DNA of 20,218 bases, from positions 1 to 20,218 of the forward strand of contig CAAGII010000094.1 of the NCBI GenBank assembly GCA_900769875.1. The letters are read 5' to 3'. Positions within the stretch are counted from its first letter, which is position 1. The number at the start of each line of letters is the position of its first letter. The notes below the pieces were generated by a model. That model did not search any database, was not told where the DNA came from, and saw only the letters and a list, made by a program, of their open reading frames with translations. A program made the position numbers and the translations under genes. Positions 1 to 5,950 of this stretch are shown piece after piece. The stretch is from Clostridia bacterium. GTDB taxonomy: Bacteria; Bacillota; Clostridia; Christensenellales; Aristaeellaceae.

Positions 1-119
1 CCCTTCTGGGACAGGGTCATGGTGATGGCGGCGGTCAGCGTGGTCTTGCCATGGTCAACGTGACCGATGGTGCCGATGTTTACATGGGGCTTTTTGCGCT
101 CATAGCGTTCCTTAGCCAT
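1..119 (-). CDS. tuf: Elongation factor Tu, N-terminal end only (runs off the left edge)
   Basis: EF-Tu is the GTPase that delivers aminoacyl-tRNA to the ribosome. The visible 39 codons begin with an MAKERYERKKPHVNIGTIGH-type N-terminus and continue into the P-loop GHVDHGKTTL (about residues 19-28), which is diagnostic for EF-Tu. The ATG is at 119-117, behind a good GGAGGAG ribosome binding site (complement of roughly 124-132). The rest of the gene lies outside the window. It sits 78 bases downstream of a tRNA-Gly in the same direction with no terminator between them, so the two are probably cotranscribed from the promoter at 318-346. Confidence 0.97.
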   Translation of the reverse strand, partial: MAKERYERKKPHVNIGTIGHVDHGKTTLTAAITMTLSQK

Positions 120-197
120 TGGAATCTCCTCCTTATGATCGTTCGCACAAACTGCGAGTATCTCTGACAATGCAGTTCGTGGCGGTTGATGCGGGTG

Positions 198-271
198 TGG
201 AGCAGGCGATGGGAATCGAACCCACACGACCAGCTTGGGAAGCTGGAGTTCTGCCACTAAACTACGCCTGC
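198..271 (-). tRNA. tRNA-Gly (anticodon CCC), CCA end encoded
   Basis: On the minus strand the acceptor arms GCAGGCG and CGCCTGC pair perfectly. The anticodon stem CCAGC/GCTGG encloses the loop TTCCCAA, giving anticodon CCC (reads GGG). The T arm GTGGG/CCCAT holds the loop TTCGATT. The discriminator base is T, and CCA is encoded at 200-198. It is the first gene of a tRNA-Gly/tuf transcription unit. Confidence 0.96.
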
Positions 272-317
272 ACAGCAGGACCGCATCATGCCCCTATCCG
301 GACTTGTCAGCAATACT

Positions 318-346
318 ATTCTATCCAATTTTTCCGGCACTGTCAA
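318..346 (-). promoter_or_regulatory. Sigma-A type promoter for tRNA-Gly and tuf
   Basis: On the minus strand a consensus -35 box TTGACA (complement of 341-346) is followed after exactly 17 bases by TAGAAT (complement of 318-323). The predicted start is near 311, about 40 bases before the tRNA. The upstream DNA is AT-rich for this genome, with short repeated GGAAA-type blocks (complement of about 371-430), which may act as an UP-like element. Confidence 0.85.
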
Positions 347-461
347 GGGGTCGGCGCGTATTTCACACAGTTTCCGGAGGCTTTCCGGCAATATTTGTAC
401 TTTTTCTGTATTCATTTCCAATCATTTCCAACGTGGAGCCCCCGCCCGACGCGCGCCGCGC

Positions 462-490
462 TTGACGAAACGCGCCCGGCGTTGTATCAT
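462..490 (+). promoter_or_regulatory. Sigma-A type promoter for the SCP2-like gene and the polyphosphate kinase
   Basis: TTGACG (462-467) and TATCAT (485-490) are separated by 17 bases. The predicted start is near 497, leaving a very short leader before the ribosome binding site at 502-509. It is divergent from the tRNA-Gly/tuf promoter. The stretch 347-461 between them holds no gene I can support. Confidence 0.75.
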
Positions 491-515
491 GGTAGGCGTT
501 TGGAGGTGATTGCGC

Positions 516-836
516 TTGCACTACACTTCGCTTGACGCGTTTGTGAACGATCTACCCGCGCTCGCTGAGCGCTGCCGCGACCGGCTCCGCGGGCATGACG
601 CGCTGTTCCTGCTGGAAACAAGGCAGGGACGCCGCGCTTACATCAGCCTGAGGGACGGGCTCGTCCATGTATCAGGCAGCAGCGAGGGACAGCCCGTATG
701 CACCGTGAGGGCTGACGAGGAGCTGCTGCTGGATCTCATCTGCGGGCGCGTCAGCCCCATGAAGGCGCTGCTTACGCGCCGCGTGACCATTGAGGGCAAT
801 CCCGCCCCGCTGATGAACCTGATCCGCCTGCTCTGA
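516..836 (+). CDS. Small SCP2 (sterol carrier protein 2)-like domain protein
   Basis: A stand-alone protein of about 106 residues. The C-terminal half carries the typical SCP2 pattern: a strand pair with an acidic turn, a helix with LLLDLICGRVSPMKALLTRR, then a short strand (VTIEGNPAPL) and a final helix. Known SCP2 folds bind lipids or other hydrophobic ligands, but the ligand of small bacterial versions is generally unknown. I chose TTG at 516 because GGAGGTGA (502-509) lies 6 bases upstream; the in-frame TTG at 510 overlaps that ribosome binding site and would add only two residues. No signal peptide or membrane segment is visible, so it is probably cytoplasmic. The next gene begins about 50 bases downstream without a terminator, suggesting one transcript with the polyphosphate kinase. 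Confidence 0.75.
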   Translation: MHYTSLDAFVNDLPALAERCRDRLRGHDALFLLETRQGRRAYISLRDGLVHVSGSSEGQPVCTVRADEELLLDLICGRVSPMKALLTRRVTIEGNPAPLMNLIRLL

Positions 837-886
837 GCCTGCGCCGGAGGAGGCCAAACCGTATCACACAAGAAGGAGCGAGACCA

Positions 887-1759
887 ATGTCCGCCAGAGA
901 ATTCCGCTATGACGGCTCCGAAAGGCTCCGGCTCTCCCAGCTGCCCACGGGCGCCGGAAACGCCAAGGCCCGCAAGGATGAGCTGATCGCAAAAACCGAC
1001 GAGAATCTCGCACGCGCCTGCGAGCTGCAGGAGCGGCTGTACGCCGCGGGCGAGGAGGGACTGGTCATCGCCCTGCAGGCGCGCGACGCCGCCGGGAAGG
1101 ACAGCCTCATCAAGAAGGTGTTTTCCGGGCTGAACCCCGCCGCGCTGGAGGTGCATTCCTTCAAGGCGCCCTGCAGCCAGGAGCTGAGCCACGATTACCT
1201 GTGGCGCATCAACGCCGCGCTGCCGCCCAGAGGCAAAATCGGCCTGTTCAACCGCAGCCAGTACGAGGATGTGCTCGCCGTGCGGGTGCATCATCTGGAG
1301 CACACCTATCGCCTGGCGGAGCGCTGTCTGACGGATGATTTTTTCGAGCGCCGCTACCGCCAGCTGCGGCACTGGGAGGAATACCTGTACGAAAACGGGC
1401 TGCGGATGGTCAAAATCTTCCTCAACGTAAGCCGCGACACGCAGCGCGAGCGCTTCCTTGACCGCATGGAGCTGGATGAGAAGCACTGGAAGCTCTCCAC
1501 CGCCGATATGAAGGAGCGCGCGCTCTGGGACGAGTACAGCCGCGCCTATGAGGACTGCATCAACGCCACCGCGACCCCCGAAAGCCCATGGTATGTGCTG
1601 CCCGCCGACAACAAATGGTACACGCGCTATCTGACCAGCCAGATCCTTGTGGACACGCTGGAAAGCATGAACCCGCAGTACCCGCCGCTATCCCCCGAGG
1701 AGGCCGCCCGCATCCCCCAGGTGATGGAGGCGCTGGAGCAGGAGGAAGCGCAGAGCTGA
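887..1759 (+). CDS. ppk2: Polyphosphate kinase 2 family protein (polyphosphate:nucleotide phosphotransferase)
   Basis: PPK2 enzymes transfer phosphate between polyphosphate and nucleotides (usually NMP or NDP to NDP or NTP) in the cytoplasm. The 290-residue protein has the usual single-domain PPK2 length. Its Walker A region is ARDAAGKDS at residues 65-73, and the family signature FNRSQYEDVLAVRVHH starts at residue 121. The ERxxDRMELDEKHWKLS lid and acceptor region follows, and the C-terminal DNKWYTRY motif is typical of the group. The ATG at 887 is preceded by GAAGGAG. It probably shares the transcript of the SCP2-like gene, and a strong hairpin terminator follows at 1775-1813. The preferred nucleotide (AMP, ADP, GDP) cannot be read from the sequence. 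The FNRS motif and the phosphorylated-lid region resemble the one-domain class that uses AMP and ADP, but that is inference. Confidence 0.93.
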   Translation: MSAREFRYDGSERLRLSQLPTGAGNAKARKDELIAKTDENLARACELQERLYAAGEEGLVIALQARDAAGKDSLIKKVFSGLNPAALEVHSFKAPCSQELSHDYLWRINAALPPRGKIGLFNRSQYEDVLAVRVHHLEHTYRLAERCLTDDFFERRYRQLRHWEEYLYENGLRMVKIFLNVSRDTQRERFLDRMELDEKHWKLSTADMKERALWDEYSRAYEDCINATATPESPWYVLPADNKWYTRYLTSQILVDTLESMNPQYPPLSPEEAARIPQVMEALEQEEAQS

Positions 1760-1774
1760 CACGGACATACTCCC

Positions 1775-1813
1775 AAACGCAGGCTCGTGACCGTATGCGC
1801 GAGCCTGCGTTTT
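1775..1813 (+). terminator. Rho-independent terminator after the polyphosphate kinase gene
   Basis: A 13-base-pair stem, AAACGCAGGCTCG (1775-1787) with CGAGCCTGCGTTT (1800-1812), has a 12-base loop and ends in TTTT. The T-run is short. The same hairpin lies just behind the end of mntP on the other strand and may serve both convergent genes. Confidence 0.85.
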
Positions 1814-1832
1814 GTACAACGCGTGCGCCGCG

Positions 1833-2402
1833 TCAGAATACGCCCAGCTGCTGCAGCAGAATCTTCACGCCCATCAGCACCAGCACGCAGCCGCCGAAGA
1901 GCTCCGCCTTCTTCTCATAACGGCTGCCGAAGGCGTTGCCGACCTTCAGCCCCGCCGCGCTCAGGGCGCAGGTGATCGCGCCGATCATGGACACCGCCGC
2001 CCAGATGTTGACCTCCTCCAGCACCGCGAAGGTCACGCCGGTCGCCAGCGCGTCGATGGACGTCGCGACCGCAAGCGGCAGCATGGTGCGCGGCGAGAAG
2101 GAATCGTTCTGCTTTTCCTCCTCCTTTGAGAGCGCCTCGCGGATCATGCCCCCGCCGATGAACGACAACAGCACAAAGGCGATCACGCCCGACACGCTCT
2201 GCACATATTCCGCGAACAGCCCCGCCAGAAAATACCCGATCAGCGGCATCAGCGCCTGAAAGCCTCCGAAATAGAGTCCCACGCACAGCGCGTGACGCGG
2301 CGTGGCGCGCCGGACCGACAGGCCCTTGCACACGCTCACGGCGAACGCGTCCATGCTCAGACCCACGGCAATGACAAGCAGCTCGGCAATGCTCAAACCC
2401 AT
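1833..2402 (-). CDS. mntP: Putative manganese efflux pump MntP
   Basis: MntP exports Mn2+ across the cytoplasmic membrane. The 189-residue protein matches the usual family length and is made almost entirely of hydrophobic helices, six by eye. It holds the two repeated acidic signatures of the family: GLSMDAFAVSV (Asp18) in the first helix and ATSIDALATG (Asp117) in the middle, separated by a hydrophilic Glu/Lys-rich loop (about residues 91-105). I chose the ATG at 2402-2400 because it gives the family-typical start MGLSIAEL and lies 8 bases behind GGAGG (complement of 2411-2415). A longer reading frame would start inside the terminator of the riboswitch. The yybP-ykoY element directly upstream supports the manganese role independently of the protein sequence. 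Confidence 0.95.
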   Translation of the reverse strand: MGLSIAELLVIAVGLSMDAFAVSVCKGLSVRRATPRHALCVGLYFGGFQALMPLIGYFLAGLFAEYVQSVSGVIAFVLLSFIGGGMIREALSKEEEKQNDSFSPRTMLPLAVATSIDALATGVTFAVLEEVNIWAAVSMIGAITCALSAAGLKVGNAFGSRYEKKAELFGGCVLVLMGVKILLQQLGVF

Positions 2403-2441
2403 GCATTCATCCTCCTGCGACAAATTCTGCGCGCCGACAAC

Positions 2442-2490
2442 AAAAAACGAGACCTCATCCATTCACGCAAAGCGTCATGAATCAGTCTCG
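2442..2490 (-). terminator. Expression-platform terminator of the mntP riboswitch
   Basis: On the minus strand CGAGAC (complement of 2485-2490) pairs with GTCTCG (complement of 2448-2453). The inner pairs are ATTCA/TGAAT and CGC/GCG around a TTTGC-type loop, and six T residues follow (complement of 2442-2447). The 5' arm is the conserved GACGAGAC strand that belongs to the aptamer, so aptamer and terminator formation exclude each other. Mn2+ binding would let transcription continue into mntP. Confidence 0.8.
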
Positions 2491-2568
2491 TCACAATGGA
2501 CAAAGCCAGAAGCGGATGCTTCATCATGTTGACCCTGCCACGCCGCGCGGCGCTGACTACTCCCCAAA
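2485..2568 (-). promoter_or_regulatory. yybP-ykoY manganese riboswitch (aptamer)
   Basis: The minus strand carries the conserved elements of this class in order: GGGGAGTAG (complement of 2557-2565), GTCAACAT (complement of 2526-2533) in the second conserved loop, and the closing GACGAGAC (complement of 2485-2492). These parts form the two docked loops that bind Mn2+ in known members. It lies between a sigma-A promoter and mntP, the most common target of the class. The P1 stem is rather weak (TCATG/CATGA plus wobble pairs). The exact outer boundary is uncertain by several bases. Confidence 0.88.
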
Positions 2569-2576
2569 ACATGATC

Positions 2577-2606
2577 ATTGTAGCACACAGCGCGCAGGAC
2601 TGTCAA
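2577..2606 (-). promoter_or_regulatory. Sigma-A type promoter for the riboswitch and mntP
   Basis: On the minus strand TTGACA (complement of 2601-2606) and TACAAT (complement of 2577-2582) are 18 bases apart. The -10 box is extended by TGC. The start would lie a few bases before the aptamer. Confidence 0.85.
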
Positions 2607-2611
2607 GCGGG

Positions 2612-2649
2612 AAAAATGTCATTCGCCGCCAGTTCTGGCGAACATTTTT
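2612..2649. promoter_or_regulatory. Inverted repeat between the divergent mntP and caspase promoters
   Basis: AAAAATGT (2612-2619) is the reverse complement of ACATTTTT (2642-2649). Inside are TCGCC (2623-2627) and GGCGA (2637-2641), and the short palindrome GCCAG-TT-CTGGC spans 2628-2639. The repeat fills the gap between the two -35 boxes (2601-2606 and 2652-2657), which is where an operator for a regulator of both genes would lie. A terminator reading is unlikely because no gene enters from either side. Confidence 0.5.
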
Positions 2650-2651
2650 GG

Positions 2652-2680
2652 TTGAATTTCCGTCCAATACGATGTACACT
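2652..2680 (+). promoter_or_regulatory. Sigma-A type promoter for the caspase-like gene
   Basis: TTGAAT (2652-2657) and TACACT (2675-2680) are separated by 17 bases. The predicted start is near 2687, about 37 bases before the ATG. It is divergent from the mntP promoter. Confidence 0.65.
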
Positions 2681-2723
2681 TTTCCTGCCATTGCCTGAAA
2701 TCAGCCGGGAAGGAGGGAGGCGC

Positions 2724-4229
2724 ATGGCGAACCTTGCACGTCTGCTTGCCCTGACCGCCATGCTGCTGTGCCTGCTTCCCCGCGCAAGCGGCGCGCCGGT
2801 ATGCCGGGCGCTGCTGGTGGGCTGCGATCATTTCGTCACCCAGCAGGATACGGCGCCCGCCTCCGCCAACAACGTGGCGCGCGTGGCCGAGGCGCTGCAA
2901 AGCGGCAGCCTGCCCTTTGAGCGCGTCACGACCAGCACCGGGAGCATCGCGGACGCGGACGCGCTCTCCGCGCTTGTGGAGGAGGCCTTCCGGGGCGCGG
3001 CGGACGGGGACGTGAGCTATTTCTACATCAGCACACACGGACTGTGGCATCAGGGGCAGGAGGCCGGCGATATGACGCTGGTGCTCTCCGACGGGCAGAC
3101 GGAGGGCGGCGTGACCGCGTCCCGGCTGCGCGAGATGTTCGACCGCGTTCCGGGGGTGAAGGTGCTGCTGCTGGACGCGTGCCACGCGGGCGCGGTCATC
3201 GGCAAGGGCACGGCGGACACGATCGCCAATGTGTTTTCCGCGCCGGACTATAAAATCATCTGCTCCTCCGGCGGCGCGGAGGAGAGCTGGTTCTGGGCCG
3301 GCGGCACGGACGAGGACGGGCTGGACACCGGCGCGGGCTATTTCTCCGACATGCTCGCCACGGGGCTTGGCAGAGCCGGGGGCTTCGCGGCCGATGACGA
3401 CGGCGACGGCGTCATCACCCTTGACGAGCTCAAGCGCTTCCTGCGCCTGCACCATGGCGCCTCCACCGTGCAGACCTATCCCGAGGAGGATGATTTCGCG
3501 CTGATGACCTACGCGCCGTCCTCCGTGACAGGGCGTGCGGAAACCGCCATTGCCAACGTGACCATGGAGGATGGCGCGCTCGACCCCGCCGACCCCGTGG
3601 CCTCCTTCGGCTTTACCGTGCTGCGCGACACGCGCGTCGCCTATCAGCTGGTGCTGCAGGAGCAGGGACGCTGGGATTTCGCGAACGCCACGGTGCTGTG
3701 GGACAACGCCGAGCAGAGCAGCCTGCTGGGCAACCCGGAGGGCATGCTCTCGCCCGGTTACAAGGAGCGCACCATCCGCCTGACCCCCGCCCAGCGCAGC
3801 GACAGCTACGGCTACGCGCTGCTGCAAATCATCACTGTAACGCGGGGCAAGGTGGCGGTGGCGTCCAGCCATGTGCTGTGCGTACCTCCGCCAAGCGGCA
3901 GCATGGAGCTGAGCGTCCGTTCCTCCGAGGCGTTCGCGCCCGCATCGGGCGAGGAAATGAGCATCATCGTGCGCCACGAGCTGCCCTGCGAGCTGAGCGT
4001 GACCATCGAAACCCCGGAGGGCGAGGCTGTGCGCCGTCTGGCCTCGCGTCAGGCCTCGCGCCCGGAGCAGCTGATCCCCGCCGGTTCCACATTTGTGTGG
4101 AACGGCCGCCTCTCAGGCGGCGAAATGGCGGAGGGAGGCGTGTATGTGGCGCATGTGCGCGCATGGATCGGCTCCGGCAGCTTTGAGGCGTGGTCCGAGC
4201 CCTTTGAGCTGCTTGAGCCGTCCGGCTGA
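2724..4229 (+). CDS. Secreted caspase-like (peptidase C14 family) protein with an EF-hand loop
   Basis: 501 residues. The ATG at 2724 follows AAGGAGGGAGG and opens a classical signal peptide (hydrophobic core residues 5-18, likely cut near ASGA at 21-24), so the protein is probably exported. Residues 27-265 read as a caspase/metacaspase p20-like fold: RALLVGCDHF strand, YFYISTHG with the presumed catalytic His105, and VLLLDACHAG with the presumed nucleophile Cys153. Residues 224-235 form a perfect EF-hand loop (DDDGDGVITLDE), suggesting Ca2+ binding. The remainder is predicted beta-rich; the last 100 residues, ending with GGVYVAHVRAW, resemble a FlgD-type Ig-like module. Substrate and cleavage specificity are unknown; metacaspases usually prefer Arg or Lys. 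The gene seems monocistronic. Confidence 0.85.
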   Translation: MANLARLLALTAMLLCLLPRASGAPVCRALLVGCDHFVTQQDTAPASANNVARVAEALQSGSLPFERVTTSTGSIADADALSALVEEAFRGAADGDVSYFYISTHGLWHQGQEAGDMTLVLSDGQTEGGVTASRLREMFDRVPGVKVLLLDACHAGAVIGKGTADTIANVFSAPDYKIICSSGGAEESWFWAGGTDEDGLDTGAGYFSDMLATGLGRAGGFAADDDGDGVITLDELKRFLRLHHGASTVQTYPEEDDFALMTYAPSSVTGRAETAIANVTMEDGALDPADPVASFGFTVLRDTRVAYQLVLQEQGRWDFANATVLWDNAEQSSLLGNPEGMLSPGYKERTIRLTPAQRSDSYGYALLQIITVTRGKVAVASSHVLCVPPPSGSMELSVRSSEAFAPASGEEMSIIVRHELPCELSVTIETPEGEAVRRLASRQASRPEQLIPAGSTFVWNGRLSGGEMAEGGVYVAHVRAWIGSGSFEAWSEPFELLEPSG

Positions 4230-4269
4230 GGCGCGCGGTCAAAAATCCATCAAAATTTTGAAAAAGCCC

Positions 4270-4298
4270 TTGACAGACAAAGGATCATCTGCTATAAT
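4270..4298 (+). promoter_or_regulatory. Consensus sigma-A promoter for the tRNA-Gln/tRNA-Glu operon
   Basis: TTGACA (4270-4275) and TATAAT (4293-4298) both match consensus perfectly, with the optimal 17-base spacer. The predicted start is near 4305, 25 bases before the first tRNA. Confidence 0.95.
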
Positions 4299-4329
4299 CA
4301 TTTTCGCAGCCAAGAGCTGTGCAAAGGAT

Positions 4330-4400
4330 TGGGGAATGGTGTAACGGTAGCACCTGCGACTCTGACTCGTATTGCCTAGGTTCGAATCCTAGTTCCCCAG
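4330..4400 (+). tRNA. tRNA-Gln (anticodon CTG)
   Basis: The acceptor arms TGGGGAA and TTCCCCA pair. The anticodon stem TGCGA/TCGTA (one G-T pair) encloses the loop CTCTGAC, giving anticodon CTG (reads CAG). The T arm CTAGG/CCTAG holds loop TTCGAAT. The discriminator base is G at 4400. CCA is not encoded. Confidence 0.96.
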
Positions 4401-4405
4401 CGTTT

Positions 4406-4481
4406 GCCTCCGTTGTCTAGAGGCCTAGGACGCCGCCCTCTCAAGGCGAAAACATGGGTTCGAATCCCATCGGAGGTGCCA
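4406..4481 (+). tRNA. tRNA-Glu (anticodon CTC), CCA end encoded
   Basis: The acceptor arms GCCTCCG and CGGAGGT pair, with a terminal G-T pair. The anticodon loop CTCTCAA gives anticodon CTC (reads GAG). The anticodon stem CCGCC/GGCGA has a C-A mismatch at its outer pair. The T arm ATGGG/CCCAT holds loop TTCGAAT. The discriminator G is at 4478, followed by encoded CCA (4479-4481). It lies five bases after tRNA-Gln on the same transcript. Confidence 0.95.
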
Positions 4482-4482
4482 T

Positions 4483-4515
4483 AACCGCTTGTGCAATCGC
4501 ATGAGCGGTTTTTTT
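4483..4515 (+). terminator. Rho-independent terminator of the tRNA operon
   Basis: AACCGCT (4483-4489) pairs with AGCGGTT (4504-4510), an inner GTGC/GCAT helix extends the stem, and seven T residues run through 4509-4515. Confidence 0.92.
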
Positions 4516-4555
4516 GCGTCCTGATTGCGCTCTGGCGCATCGGCCGTGCGCACAG

Positions 4556-4583
4556 AAAAACCGGCAGCGCGAGGCTGCCGGTT
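4556..4583 (-). terminator. Rho-independent terminator of the minus-strand membrane protein gene
   Basis: On the minus strand AACCGGCAGC and GCTGCCGGTT form a 10-base-pair GC-rich stem around a short loop, ending in five T residues (complement of 4556-4560). It lies about 40 bases beyond the stop codon of the gene at 4621-5775. Confidence 0.88.
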
Positions 4584-4620
4584 GTGCGAGCGTATCCTGC
4601 CGTCCGGGCAGGTCATGACG

Positions 4621-5775
4621 TTATCTTGGCAGGGAGACGGCGAATACCTGATCGCCGCTGAACACAATCGCCTTGTCGCCGCTGGCGGTCAGACCCAGTA
4701 CGCTGTTGACCGTTCTGTGATCCGGCAGGGACAGCGGATAGCCGTAGAAGCGCTGCGTGTCCACCCTGGCGTGGAACAGGTAGTCCTTGGAGATGGCGTA
4801 GAGATTCTGCCCGTTGACGCCCGCGCCCACGCACGCGGTGGGCAGGGTATAGCGGCGGTCCAGCGTATCCACCAGCAGGCGCAGCTCCGTAATGGTCATG
4901 TTGCCGCTCTGCGAGGTCGGCGCAAGCAGCATGCTGCCCGCCCCGCGCGGGGGGATATAGCTGTCAATCAGTTCCCAGCCGTAGACCAGCTGCGTTCTGG
5001 ATACATCCTGCGCGCCCTTGTAGTCGTAGGTGTACATCTGCTGGGTGGTGAACACGCGCAGACGGCCATCCTCGTACAGCACCTTGTAGGCAAGGTATTC
5101 GCCGAGGTTGACCAGACCGTTGTTCATCTTGGCGATCTGGAAGGTGTTGAGTACCGAGTTGATGGCCACGCCGTACACATCCAGCGACAGCGTCCACATA
5201 TACTGGTCGCCTTCTCCGAAGAAGCCCGCGTCCACCGGCATTCTGCTGCCAAAGGTTTTGCTCTCCGAGTCAATCTGCGTACCGTCCAGGTTCTTCACAA
5301 TCAGCTCAGGATCGGTCTCCTCGCCCACCACCACAATGCAGTAGCGGCTGCCGATGCGGGCAAACTGCACGGGCGAGGCCATGTTCTCGTTATAGGTGGG
5401 GTTGCCGTTGCGATCCACAATGAACAGCTGCGTGCCCGACCAGATCACCAGATTGGTTTCGCTAACCGAAAAGCGCGCGCCCGTACCCACCGGGAACGTC
5501 CACCGGATGCTGCCGCCGGTCGTGAGGCACTGGATGGACTGCCCGTCATAATACAGCAGCTGGTCGCCGAAAATGGTCACATCCTGGTCGGCCGAGCAGG
5601 GCAGACGGTTGACGGTCACCTCGTTGCGGCTGCCGAGCCTGCGCACCAGCGATATGCCCGCAAAGACCACGATCAGCATCAGCGCCAGCAGCAGCCAGCT
5701 GCGGATCTGCCGCTTGCGGCGCAGATCCTGCTGAGCCATCTCACTGAAGCGGGTTGGATTGCGATTGCCTTGCAT
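4621..5775 (-). CDS. Single-pass membrane protein with a beta-rich (propeller-like) external domain, function unknown
   Basis: 384 residues. I do not recognise a named family. A basic cytoplasmic N-terminus (MQGNRNPTRF...LRRKRQIR) is followed by one membrane helix at about residues 28-45 (WLLLALMLIVVFAGISLV). The long remainder consists of repeating short strands with patterns such as LLYYDGQSIQCL, NLVIWSGTQLFIVD, RVFTTQQMYTYD and NLYAISKDYLFHA, which resemble blades of a WD40- or PQQ-like propeller. By the positive-inside rule that domain is outside the cell. I chose the ATG at 5775-5773 because AAGGAG lies 7 bases upstream and the promoter -10 box overlaps the more distal ATG candidates. 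The gene is monocistronic between its own promoter and a strong terminator. Confidence 0.8.
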   Translation of the reverse strand: MQGNRNPTRFSEMAQQDLRRKRQIRSWLLLALMLIVVFAGISLVRRLGSRNEVTVNRLPCSADQDVTIFGDQLLYYDGQSIQCLTTGGSIRWTFPVGTGARFSVSETNLVIWSGTQLFIVDRNGNPTYNENMASPVQFARIGSRYCIVVVGEETDPELIVKNLDGTQIDSESKTFGSRMPVDAGFFGEGDQYMWTLSLDVYGVAINSVLNTFQIAKMNNGLVNLGEYLAYKVLYEDGRLRVFTTQQMYTYDYKGAQDVSRTQLVYGWELIDSYIPPRGAGSMLLAPTSQSGNMTITELRLLVDTLDRRYTLPTACVGAGVNGQNLYAISKDYLFHARVDTQRFYGYPLSLPDHRTVNSVLGLTASGDKAIVFSGDQVFAVSLPR

Positions 5776-5809
5776 TGACGTACTCCTTACCTGATTCATG
5801 TACGGGTTC

Positions 5810-5838
5810 ATTATACCAGCAAGCCCGCGCAAACGCAA
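5810..5838 (-). promoter_or_regulatory. Sigma-A type promoter for the single-pass membrane protein gene
   Basis: On the minus strand TTGCGT (complement of 5833-5838) and a perfect TATAAT (complement of 5810-5815) are 17 bases apart. The -10 box is extended by TGG. Confidence 0.82.
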
Positions 5839-5888
5839 GGGTCGCAGGGAAAATCGGAGCCGCGGAAACAGTCGCGTCCGATTGTCCC

Positions 5889-5917
5889 TTCCCATCGCGC
5901 CGCCATGCGTTTATACT
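5889..5917 (+). promoter_or_regulatory. Weak candidate promoter for the radical-SAM-like gene
   Basis: TATACT (5912-5917) is a good -10 box. The best -35 at a 17-base distance is TTCCCA (5889-5894), which is poor. It lies 33 bases before the chosen start codon. Confidence 0.4.
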
Positions 5918-5950
5918 GGTGCTATCCCGATGCACGGAGGTACGCACATC

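Noticed and set aside
2496..2723. N-terminal extension of the caspase-like gene
   Set aside because: The extension lies upstream of the promoter at 2652-2680 and across the mntP riboswitch. The ATG at 2724 has a strong ribosome binding site and begins a signal peptide.
4236..4262. AT-rich palindrome TCAAAATTTTGA after the caspase gene as a terminator
   Set aside because: The stem is weak and AT-only and lacks a T-run. It lies directly upstream of the tRNA promoter and more likely contributes an AT-rich upstream element.
4525..5778. Long open frame on the plus strand opposite the single-pass membrane protein gene
   Set aside because: Its His/Arg/Ala/Gln-rich translation is typical of antisense reading in GC-rich DNA. 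The minus-strand frame has a promoter, ribosome binding site, membrane helix and terminator.
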